A DNA stretch of 64,000 nt from Lachnospiraceae bacterium (lineage in GTDB: Bacteria > Bacillota > Clostridia > Lachnospirales > Lachnospiraceae), in the NCBI GenBank assembly GCA_900768755.1, contig CAAGDV010000030.1, positions 48,965 through 112,964 on the forward strand. The letters run 5' to 3'. A program made the translations under genes and the position numbers. Position 1 is the stretch's first letter, and every line of letters begins with the position of its first letter. Below are positions 58,014 to 64,000 of the stretch, piece after piece. The notes beneath the pieces were generated by a model. It worked only from the letters and a program-made list of their open reading frames with translations, did no database searches and was not told the DNA's origin.

Positions 58014-59746
58014 TATCTTGCACCTCCTGCCTGCTTATTGCTGTCAGTATTATATATCTCCTGATATACCTCACATTTATCAAGTAACTCGTCGTGTGTT
58101 CCCATGCCCACAATCTCACCGTCTTCAAGCACAAGTATCATGTCTGCATTGCGAATCGATGCAGTCCGCTGCGACACAATAACAGTTGTAACATCATAAT
58201 CAAGACTTCCGATTGCTTTTCTGAGCGCGGCATCGGTTGCATAATCCAATGCTGATGAGCTGTCGTCAAGGATGAGAATTGAAGGACGTCCCACAAGGGC
58301 CCTCGCAATTGTGAGGCGCTGCCTCTGTCCGCCGGACAGATTGCGTCCGCCCTGGGCGATTACATAGTCAAGCTCCCCGTCCTTCTGCGAGACAAAATCA
58401 GACGCCTGCGCAATCCTTAAAGCCTCGCTTATCTCCTCGTCGGTAGCGTCGTTCTTACCCCAACGGATATTGTCCCTTATGCTTCCGTTAAAGAGCACGG
58501 CCTTCTGCATAACGATTCCTATGCGGCTTCTCAGATCCTCTTTTGTGTAGTCTTTTACATTGATTCCGTCAACAATGACCTCGCCGCTTGTAGCGTCGTA
58601 GAAACGCGGAATCATACTGACTATCGAGGATTTGCCGGAACCCGTACCGCCGATAATTCCTATGGTTGAGCCTCTTTTTACCTTAAAATCAATATTACTC
58701 AATGCCTCAGCGCCGCCGTTTTTGTAGACAAGTCCGACATTGCGAAACTCAATTGAGTACGGGGTGTCCACCGCCTCCGCCGTTACGTGCACATACTCCA
58801 TGGAGCTTTGTACGTTAAAAATCTCCTCGATTCTGTGCGCCGATGCAAAAGCCTTGGTAATCTGGATAATCAGGTTTGCAAGCTTTACGAGCTCAACAAG
58901 AATCTGCGACATGTAATTCACAAGCGCAATGACCTGTCCGCGTGTCAGAATACCGCCGTCAACCTGAAGCGCTCCCGTGTATATCAAAACAACCATAGCA
59001 ACATTAATCACAACAAAAGTAATCGGATTAAGAAGCGCCGATATTTTGCCCGCAAAAAGCTGAACTTTCTCAAGCGCCGCATTGTTTTCGGCAAAATCGG
59101 CAATCTCTTTCTCTTCCTTGTTGAACGCGCGGATTACCCTGGTTCCGTTAAGATTTTCCCTCGTAATCCTAAGGATGCTGTCAAGCTTTGCCTGCACCTT
59201 CCGGTAGAGTGGGATGCTGATAAGCATAACGCCAAAAACCACCACCGCAAGCACCGGTATCGCAACGCAGAATATCAGCGCGCACCGGGTATCAATGGTA
59301 AATGCCATTACCATTGCTCCGAACACAATAAACGGCGAGCGTAAAAACAGCCTGAGTACCATGTTTACGCACGCCTGAACAGCATTCACGTCGCTTGTTA
59401 TTCTGTTAATGAATCTGGAAGTTCCGACCTCGTCGATTTCAGAGAAAGAAAGTCCCTGGATATGGACAAAAAGCGCATGACGAAGCCCTGTCGCAAATCC
59501 CGTCGCCGCTTTGGCAGCAAAAAACTGCGCGGTCAGAGAGCTCGCAAGTCCCACAAGACCCAGCCCGACCATGACAAGTACTCTGGTGATAATATAATTT
59601 TCGTCCCCGGAAGTTATTCCTTTGTCAACGATATCCGCGACAACAAGCGGAACAATCAACTCAAATGTGGCCTCCAGCAATTTGAACAGAGGCCCCAGAA
59701 TACATTCTTTGATATATTTTTTAAGGTAAATCAGCAATCTTTTCAT
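58013..59746 (-). CDS. ABC exporter half-transporter, degenerate ATP-site subunit
   Basis: First gene of the exporter pair; 577 residues, N-terminal six-helix domain then ATPase. Walker A IGGTGSGKSS and signature LSGGQRQRL are normal, but Walker B reads LILDDSSSALD, with Asp where the catalytic Glu should be, and the switch region reads VSQRTAS, with Gln for His. This pairing with a canonical partner defines an asymmetric exporter with one non-hydrolysing site. GGAG precedes the ATG. The lipoprotein gene upstream ends 20 bases away. Confidence 0.93.
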   Translation of the reverse strand: MKRLLIYLKKYIKECILGPLFKLLEATFELIVPLVVADIVDKGITSGDENYIITRVLVMVGLGLVGLASSLTAQFFAAKAATGFATGLRHALFVHIQGLSFSEIDEVGTSRFINRITSDVNAVQACVNMVLRLFLRSPFIVFGAMVMAFTIDTRCALIFCVAIPVLAVVVFGVMLISIPLYRKVQAKLDSILRITRENLNGTRVIRAFNKEEKEIADFAENNAALEKVQLFAGKISALLNPITFVVINVAMVVLIYTGALQVDGGILTRGQVIALVNYMSQILVELVKLANLIIQITKAFASAHRIEEIFNVQSSMEYVHVTAEAVDTPYSIEFRNVGLVYKNGGAEALSNIDFKVKRGSTIGIIGGTGSGKSSIVSMIPRFYDATSGEVIVDGINVKDYTKEDLRSRIGIVMQKAVLFNGSIRDNIRWGKNDATDEEISEALRIAQASDFVSQKDGELDYVIAQGGRNLSGGQRQRLTIARALVGRPSILILDDSSSALDYATDAALRKAIGSLDYDVTTVIVSQRTASIRNADMILVLEDGEIVGMGTHDELLDKCEVYQEIYNTDSNKQAGGAR

Positions 59747-59766
59747 AAATCGTCCATATCTCCGCG

Positions 59767-60216
59767 CTATTCTTGTATGGGTGTCTTCAAATCAACCTCA
59801 TTCCCGAGAAAATCATATCCCTCGCCGGTTGTGCGGTTTATATAATACCAGTCCCAGGTTGCAACGGCATCTCCGTTGTCTTCGTAAAGATGAAGGTCAA
59901 CCACAGTCCCGTCATCATTCTCTATCGTGACACGGGGCGGCCGCACTCCGTCATGCAAAGCCGCATAGTAGTCGGAAGCCATATTGATAAGTTCATCATC
60001 CGTAAACCTTTGCAAAACCGTAGTCGCGCTCTCAGATTCTTCTGCCGTGACATCCTCTGTCGTCTGCGCGGCAGTCGCGCTCTCAGATTCTTCCGCCGTT
60101 ACATCCTCTGTCGTCTGCGCAGTAGTCTCCCCCGCTTCATATTTTCTGATTGAGCATGCGCACAGGCATGTGACGCAAAGCAGGCAGATAAGTAATACCT
60201 TACCATATCTTATCAT
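59767..60216 (-). CDS. Lipoprotein with 17-residue tandem repeat
   Basis: 149 residues from ATG 60216 (AAGGAGAT upstream); further in-frame starts upstream overlap the preceding remnant. Signal peptide MIRYGKVLLICLLCVTCLCA with lipobox CLCA|C, followed by two 17-residue repeats (AQTTEDVTAEESESAT units) that form a Thr/Glu-rich stalk, encoded by a 51-bp tandem repeat. The C-terminal ~80 residues (DYYAALHDGVRPPRVTIEND, then ATWDWYYINRTTGEGYDFLG) form a compact domain of unknown function. Outer-face lipoprotein. Confidence 0.78.
   Translation of the reverse strand: MIRYGKVLLICLLCVTCLCACSIRKYEAGETTAQTTEDVTAEESESATAAQTTEDVTAEESESATTVLQRFTDDELINMASDYYAALHDGVRPPRVTIENDDGTVVDLHLYEDNGDAVATWDWYYINRTTGEGYDFLGNEVDLKTPIQE
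60022..60123. repeat. 51-bp tandem repeat inside the lipoprotein gene
   Basis: Two copies with a few third-position differences, each coding 17 residues. In-frame unit, so copy-number change would alter stalk length without a frameshift. Confidence 0.8.
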
Positions 60217-60256
60217 ACAAAATATCTCCTTAAAAATATGTATACGCCGGTGCTTT

Positions 60257-60715
60257 TTAGAGTGCAATCTGCTTTCCCGTACCGTCGATATAATAATTAT
60301 CCCTGTAAATCAGCTCCGATATGGGCACAATCTCGTATCCCTTCTCATAAAGTCCCAGAATAATGGTCTCCAGCGCCCCTAGCGTATATTGTCCGCCGTT
60401 GTGCATCAAAATAACCGCGCCGGACTTAAGATTTTTGTGGTTGAGCGCCGTGTCAATCAGTTCCTGTTTGCCTGTGTTCATCCAGTCCAGACTGTCAACC
60501 GACCACTGAATCGGATAATATCCGCATCCGATAAAAGTCTGTATATTTCCATGACTCGCAAACACGCGCTGACACGCTCTCTGCCTGCTTTCGCAGGCTG
60601 TTTGCTCGTTATCGCGGCGAAAACCAAATGCCGCCTTCGGCGTCGCTTGCTTTTCGCTCGCGTACATTATAACATACAATTGGGATTTTTCAATCTGAAA
60701 TCTGCTTTCCGGCAT
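60257..60715 (-). pseudogene. Truncated polysaccharide deacetylase (PdaB-like) remnant
   Basis: The last ~90 residues (GYYPIQWSVDSLDWMNTGKQ, then SGAVILMHNGGQYTLGALET and YEIVPISELIYRDNYYIDGT) match the C-terminal half of NodB-type deacetylases of the sporulation PdaA/PdaB group. The N-terminal half with the TFDDG metal site is missing. It is replaced by ~45 basic residues encoded by a GC-rich sequence with small palindromes (60550-60665). Read as a gene broken by insertion or deletion; activity is not expected. Confidence 0.75.
60550..60665. repeat. GC-rich palindromic element (putative) at the deacetylase break
   Basis: Higher GC than its surroundings, with GCCTGC-tttc-GCAGGC (60583-60598) and GCCGCC-ttc-GGCG-type hairpins. 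It starts where deacetylase homology ends. It looks like a small dispersed repeat element, but no second copy was found in this window. Confidence 0.45.
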
Positions 60716-60795
60716 GGTAAAATCTTCTGTAATTGGGAAAAATCAACGGACAGATTTTGCTTCTGCGAAAGGTATAACCGTAGCATTTATATATT

Positions 60796-60830
60796 TCTAA
60801 AGGCAGAACCCCCGGTTCTGCCTTTCCTGT
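60796..60830. terminator. Bidirectional stem-loop in the 60716-60938 gap
   Basis: AAAGGCAGAAC and GTTCTGCCTTT, 11-bp perfect arms, 5-base loop, flanked by short A and T runs. Nothing else is seen in this gap. Confidence 0.65.
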
Positions 60831-60938
60831 TATCTGATAGAGTTTTAGACCCTTCGCTTTAAAGATAGTCCGGAGAATGTACCCAATGTCATCTTACGCA
60901 TACAAAGCTGAATATCGTTAGATATCCCTCTAAAAGTA

Positions 60939-61277
60939 CTATCTTACCGCATTCGTAAAATCCAACTCGAAATTATATGCTCTGATTACTCTCAGCAACA
61001 CCTCTATCTCAGGTTTATCTGCCTTCCCTTTCAATAGCTCCTCGTAATTTTCCCTTTCTTCCTCCAGTTCTTCCTTTTTCTTCTCTAATTCCCGTATTGC
61101 CTCTTCCTTTTCATTCTCAGAAGCAAACCATTCATCTGTCAGTTTATCATTTTCCGTTTTTAGTTCTCCGTTTGATTTTTTCAAATCTGCAATTTTCTTC
61201 TCTAATTCGGAAATATCACTTAGAAAGCGCTTTTCTTTATCATCCTGCGCATCTTTCAATTCGCTCTTTCTGCTCAT
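60939..61277 (-). CDS. Coiled-coil hypothetical protein (112 residues), possibly a fragment
   Basis: Almost entirely a Lys/Glu-rich coiled coil (KKIADLKKSNGELKTENDKL and following heptads), ending with VLLRVIRAYNFELDFTNAVR. No ribosome-binding site was found before the ATG at 61277, and both flanks are remnants, so it may be the end of a larger gene. No family recognised. Low complexity makes homology hard to judge. Confidence 0.45.
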   Translation of the reverse strand: MSRKSELKDAQDDKEKRFLSDISELEKKIADLKKSNGELKTENDKLTDEWFASENEKEEAIRELEKKKEELEEERENYEELLKGKADKPEIEVLLRVIRAYNFELDFTNAVR

Positions 61278-61387
61278 GACGATATCTGTCGCTTATATAG
61301 CGCAACGCATATGGTGACAACAGTTCATATCGGTCATACTCCGCTTTTGTTTTTCTTCATTGTTTTCTCCGATAAAGTGCTGATATA

Positions 61388-63154
61388 CTATATAAGCTCT
61401 TCTGTTTTTTGAAGGTAATCACCGGTATGCTTTTTACTGGCCTTTTTTGTGATTGCAATCTTATAAGAAAAGTCATTGATGCTTTGAACCGAAATTTTCT
61501 CATTGGTAAAAAGCGCGCCGGAAATGGAGGCTAAAGGGAAGACTTCCGATTCGCCGTGACGATTCTGGGAATAAATCTCTCCACGGTCGTAATCCTCTGG
61601 TGAGTATAATTCTTTTAGGCAGAGATGGAATCTGTCAGTAATTTGGTAGAAAATTTCTTCCAGATTATAGTCATTGGAAATGACAACAAAATCATCGCCT
61701 CCAACATGTCCGATAAACTCACCTTTTTTACATGCTTCCTCTATACATTTTGCAACCGCCTTGATCATCATATCTCCGTTTTCAAAGCCGTAGACATCGT
61801 TGTAGGATTTAAAATTATCCAGATCGAGGTACATAATGGAAAACTTATTCTTGGAGAATAGATTATTGGAAATCTGTTGTTCAATCTGATTGTTACCCGG
61901 AAGATGCGTAAGCGGATTGATATCCATAGCGCGCTCAACCTGAATAGAGACTGATGCTTCAAGGAGATCTTTTACTGTGACAATCCCGACGTAAGTTCCA
62001 TTGTCGGAGACTATGATGGCATCATAAAGCATTTTCTTTGGACGAATGAGTGCCAATCGTGAAGCCATCTCAATCGACATCCGATAGTCGACTTCCAGAT
62101 AGTACTGATTCAATAGTTCACTAACCATAGCCTTACTGTAGAGGGTATAGCCATACATACCGCTAAAGCATTCATCAATGTGCTGCTTGGTCATCAACCC
62201 ACAGACCTTTTGATTCTGATTTACGACACAGAGCTCTGTTATATCAGGATTTTTCTGCATAAACTCAAAAACGGAAAGTGCCTTTGTATCACAGGTTGTA
62301 GTTCCGAGATGATGACAGATGCTTCCGATATTATTGAAAAAGGTCGGAGCTGTTTTGGAAGGTTCAGAAGTAATATTTTCATTTTCAATAATCTGGATAA
62401 TTTTCTCGGATAGTGGCTGAAGTTCTTTATTAGGTTTTCCAAGAAAATATCCCTGACCGTAATCTACACCGAGATGAATTAGTTTTTTTAGCTCGTCTTC
62501 GGTTTCAATTCCTTCTGCAATCAGGAAAATTTTTTCTTTGTGGCAGAATTTGACAAACCCCTCTACAAGAGAACTTTTTACCGAATCCTTATCAATATTG
62601 GTTATGAGAGAAATGTCGATTTTTACGTATTTGGGGCGAAGAAAAAATATACGATTGAAACTGGCGTAGCCTTTTCCAAAATCATCGATTGCAATTTGGT
62701 AATTTTGCCTCTCATAGTGGGATACCGTCCTTTGGAAAGGAGTGATTTCTTGAATGTCTGTTCTCTCACAGACTTCGAAGACAATATTGTCTGGTGAAAT
62801 ATCATAACGCATCAAATAGCTCAAGGTCATTCCTTCCTTGAAACGCTCATCATTGAAAATATTGGGGTCTACATTCAGAAAAAGTTTTTTTTCTCCGAGT
62901 TGATTCTTGATTTTTTTTAAGGCCTTTTTTCGACAAAGGTATTCCAGTTTCCACAAGCATTGATATTCTTCAGCATAGGAAAACATTTCTTCAACATTGA
63001 AGGAACAGGAATCCAATGAAATGCGGGAAAGTGCCTCATAGCCAAGCAGGTCGCCATTTTTAAGGGAAAGAATGGGTTGATAGACAGGGTATATTTTTTC
63101 TTCTTTAATAATCTGATCTAGTTGCTCTTTTATGGATGAATGATTGTTTGACAT
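61388..63154 (-). CDS. EAL-CBS-GGDEF cyclic-di-GMP signalling protein
   Basis: 588 residues from ATG 63154 (GGGAG 7 bases upstream; the frame extends further without a site). N-terminal EAL phosphodiesterase domain with GYEALSRI, FLNVDPNIF, VFEVCERT, IAIDDFGKGYAS, KYVKIDISLI, IAEGIETEDEL and YGQGYFLGKP, so all key catalytic positions appear present. A CBS-domain pair (~265-400) follows, then a GGDEF domain with YLDLDNFKSYNDVYGFENGD and HVGGDDFVVIS (GGDDF at the active loop). The order EAL-CBS-GGDEF is the reverse of the common GGDEF-EAL. Soluble: no membrane segment, so input is probably via the CBS pair (adenine nucleotides). Net activity is not predictable. Confidence 0.9.
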   Translation of the reverse strand: MSNNHSSIKEQLDQIIKEEKIYPVYQPILSLKNGDLLGYEALSRISLDSCSFNVEEMFSYAEEYQCLWKLEYLCRKKALKKIKNQLGEKKLFLNVDPNIFNDERFKEGMTLSYLMRYDISPDNIVFEVCERTDIQEITPFQRTVSHYERQNYQIAIDDFGKGYASFNRIFFLRPKYVKIDISLITNIDKDSVKSSLVEGFVKFCHKEKIFLIAEGIETEDELKKLIHLGVDYGQGYFLGKPNKELQPLSEKIIQIIENENITSEPSKTAPTFFNNIGSICHHLGTTTCDTKALSVFEFMQKNPDITELCVVNQNQKVCGLMTKQHIDECFSGMYGYTLYSKAMVSELLNQYYLEVDYRMSIEMASRLALIRPKKMLYDAIIVSDNGTYVGIVTVKDLLEASVSIQVERAMDINPLTHLPGNNQIEQQISNNLFSKNKFSIMYLDLDNFKSYNDVYGFENGDMMIKAVAKCIEEACKKGEFIGHVGGDDFVVISNDYNLEEIFYQITDRFHLCLKELYSPEDYDRGEIYSQNRHGESEVFPLASISGALFTNEKISVQSINDFSYKIAITKKASKKHTGDYLQKTEELI

Positions 63155-63555
63155 ATTTTCTCCCTTCAAAACTGTATCATATTGGGTGTTTGCGTAACGA
63201 CGTATAAATATGGCATAATTTGTTTTAAAAATTAAAAAGCTCCTCACCATATTGGAAAATAACTAACCTACGTTTCTTTCTCTGTTGAAAATTCATAACA
63301 ACATTGATAATATTATACTCCTTATAATGCTGTCTATGGCTGCATACCTTTCCATTTTGCAATTACCTACTGTATCATACTAAAAGATAAAGTAGTCATG
63401 TAAAAAAAGTTGTCACATAGGTGTAAAACATATGTAAAAGCAAACGAAAAGGATGGAAGCCTATGTCTATCCTCCCTTTACAGATAATAATCTCTCGGAA
63501 TCTCTAAACCCTATTTTATGTTGGTTATTCAGTTCTTTACCTGGCATCCGTCAGG
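63155..63555. other. About 400 bases with no recognised gene
   Basis: A/T-rich sequence upstream of the EAL-CBS-GGDEF gene. It must hold that gene's promoter, but no convincing -35/-10 pair was found. No tRNA, hairpin with T run, or coding remnant was seen here. Confidence 0.5.
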
Positions 63556-63651
63556 TTACATATGGAAATCATTAAGATATATTAAATCGGATATTTTAAC
63601 AAATTCATAGCCCTTGGCTTTTAGTGATTTTATAAGCTCATCAAGTACACG
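63556..63651 (-). pseudogene. C-terminal fragment of a second polysaccharide deacetylase
   Basis: The minus strand reads VLDELIKSLKAKGYEFVKIS then DLIYLNDFHM and a stop, matching the last helix and strand of NodB-type deacetylases (compare YEIVPISELIYRDNY in the other remnant). A stop codon precedes it in frame, so only ~30 residues survive. Confidence 0.6.
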
Positions 63652-63883
63652 TCACCTGCGTTGAGCCGACAAACGCTGTGCCGTTGTATGTAAGGCATAT
63701 TATTGTACATATTCCCGTGGTTGCACTCGGAATCTGATTAGCAAGTGTCACGGGTGGAGTCCATGTCTCATCCTTTACGGCCGTGAATCCGTCTGTCTTA
63801 ATTCCCATATTGAAGCAATTAATGGTCACGTGGTCAACCGACAGGCTAAATACTTTGTGGTTGGCATACATATTGGCAGTCAC
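63641..63883 (-). CDS. Hypothetical ORF, probably a gene fragment (80 residues)
   Basis: Reads ...VFSLSVDHVTINCFNMGIKT, then WTPPVTLANQIPSAT and LTYNGTAFVGSTQVT, Thr/Val-rich like part of a beta-structured surface or phage tail protein, but no family was recognised. No ribosome-binding site is evident at the ATG. It is bounded by the deacetylase fragment on one side and the probable IS end on the other. It may be a remnant rather than a working gene. Confidence 0.35.
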   Translation of the reverse strand: MTANMYANHKVFSLSVDHVTINCFNMGIKTDGFTAVKDETWTPPVTLANQIPSATTGICTIICLTYNGTAFVGSTQVTCT

Positions 63884-63888
63884 GAGCC

Positions 63889-64000
63889 TGTGAAAAAATT
63901 TCTGTAAATTAGATAATACAAAGGTCTTCTATGATAAAATATTATAATCATAGGAGGCCTTTTATTATGGCAAACAGAAAAAAAGAAGTTTACAAACCAA
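63889..64000 (+). mobile_element. Left end of a probable IS256-type insertion sequence
   Basis: An abrupt change after 63885 leads through an A/T-rich leader into a well-spaced start (AGGAGG, ATG at 63967). An imperfect hairpin AAGGTCTTCTATGAT / ATCATAGGAGGCCTT (63925-63962 region) covers the ribosome-binding site, as often seen in IS elements that limit readthrough translation. The call depends mainly on the short coding start. Confidence 0.4.
63967..64000 (+). CDS. Start of a probable transposase (cut by window end)
   Basis: Only 11 codons are inside the window: MANRKKEVYKP. This basic start resembles IS256/mutator-family transposases of Firmicutes (MA.RKKE..), which is weak evidence. AGGAGG precedes the ATG by 8 bases. 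Confidence 0.4.
   Translation, partial: MANRKKEVYKP

Overview
The window looks like a chromosomal segment of a low-to-mid GC anaerobic Firmicute, most likely a Lachnospiraceae (Butyrivibrio/Roseburia/Agathobacter type). This is inferred from the combination of an F-type ATP synthase operon, three perfect CIRCE operators, a GerA/SpoVAF-like spore protein, DUF1292, DUF2225 and DUF6062 proteins, a GH120 beta-xylosidase, a GH94 phosphorylase, an LtaS-like synthase and strong AGGAGG ribosome-binding sites. No tRNA, rRNA or CRISPR array was recognised. Most genes are on the minus strand.

Layout, left to right. 1-6310: atpB-E-F-A-G-D-C (minus; atpC runs off the left edge). There is no separate atpH. 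Instead the delta-subunit C-terminal domain is fused to the N-terminus of alpha, and the c subunit carries a signal-peptide-like precursor. 6351-9710: a small unknown gene and a fused ABC ATPase/FtsX permease behind a sigmaA promoter with a perfect palindromic operator. 9796-14311: htpG under a CIRCE element, a parvulin-like lipoprotein, maf and an lrp-type regulator with a terminator in its leader. 14500-18838: DUF1292 protein, GH120 xylosidase, UvrD-like helicase. 18917-23787: hrcA-grpE-dnaK-dnaJ with CIRCE. 23826-30234: accessory block with a lipoprotein, a subtilase, an HTH-Fic protein, an LRR surface protein, an XRE regulator and a 124-nt palindrome. 30240-35110: GH94 phosphorylase, GH13 enzyme, hotdog thioesterase, queH. 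35303-40093: pepF (plus), SpoVAF-like gene, purA. 40195-44740: accessory cluster with a membrane-anchored papain-like peptidase, an anchored companion protein and an ABC ATPase/permease pair, next to a decayed second copy of the ABC pair. 44823-46944: groES-groEL under CIRCE. 46972-59746: ogg, small membrane protein, DUF6062, LtaS-like, DUF2225, glnS, tyrS (plus), aroB and a heterodimeric ABC exporter with one degenerate ATP site. 59767-64000: repeat-bearing lipoprotein, two polysaccharide-deacetylase remnants, a coiled-coil ORF, an EAL-CBS-GGDEF protein and, at the right edge, the start of a probable IS256-type transposase.

How the genes work together: HrcA, encoded here, can repress its own hrcA-grpE-dnaK-dnaJ operon, groESL and, less usually, htpG, so nearly the whole Hsp70/Hsp60/Hsp90 set is one local regulon. 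GH120 and GH94 have no signal peptides and fit intracellular breakdown of imported xylo- and cello-/chito-oligosaccharides. The most unusual features are the delta-alpha ATP synthase fusion and the peptidase-ABC cluster with its decayed duplicate.
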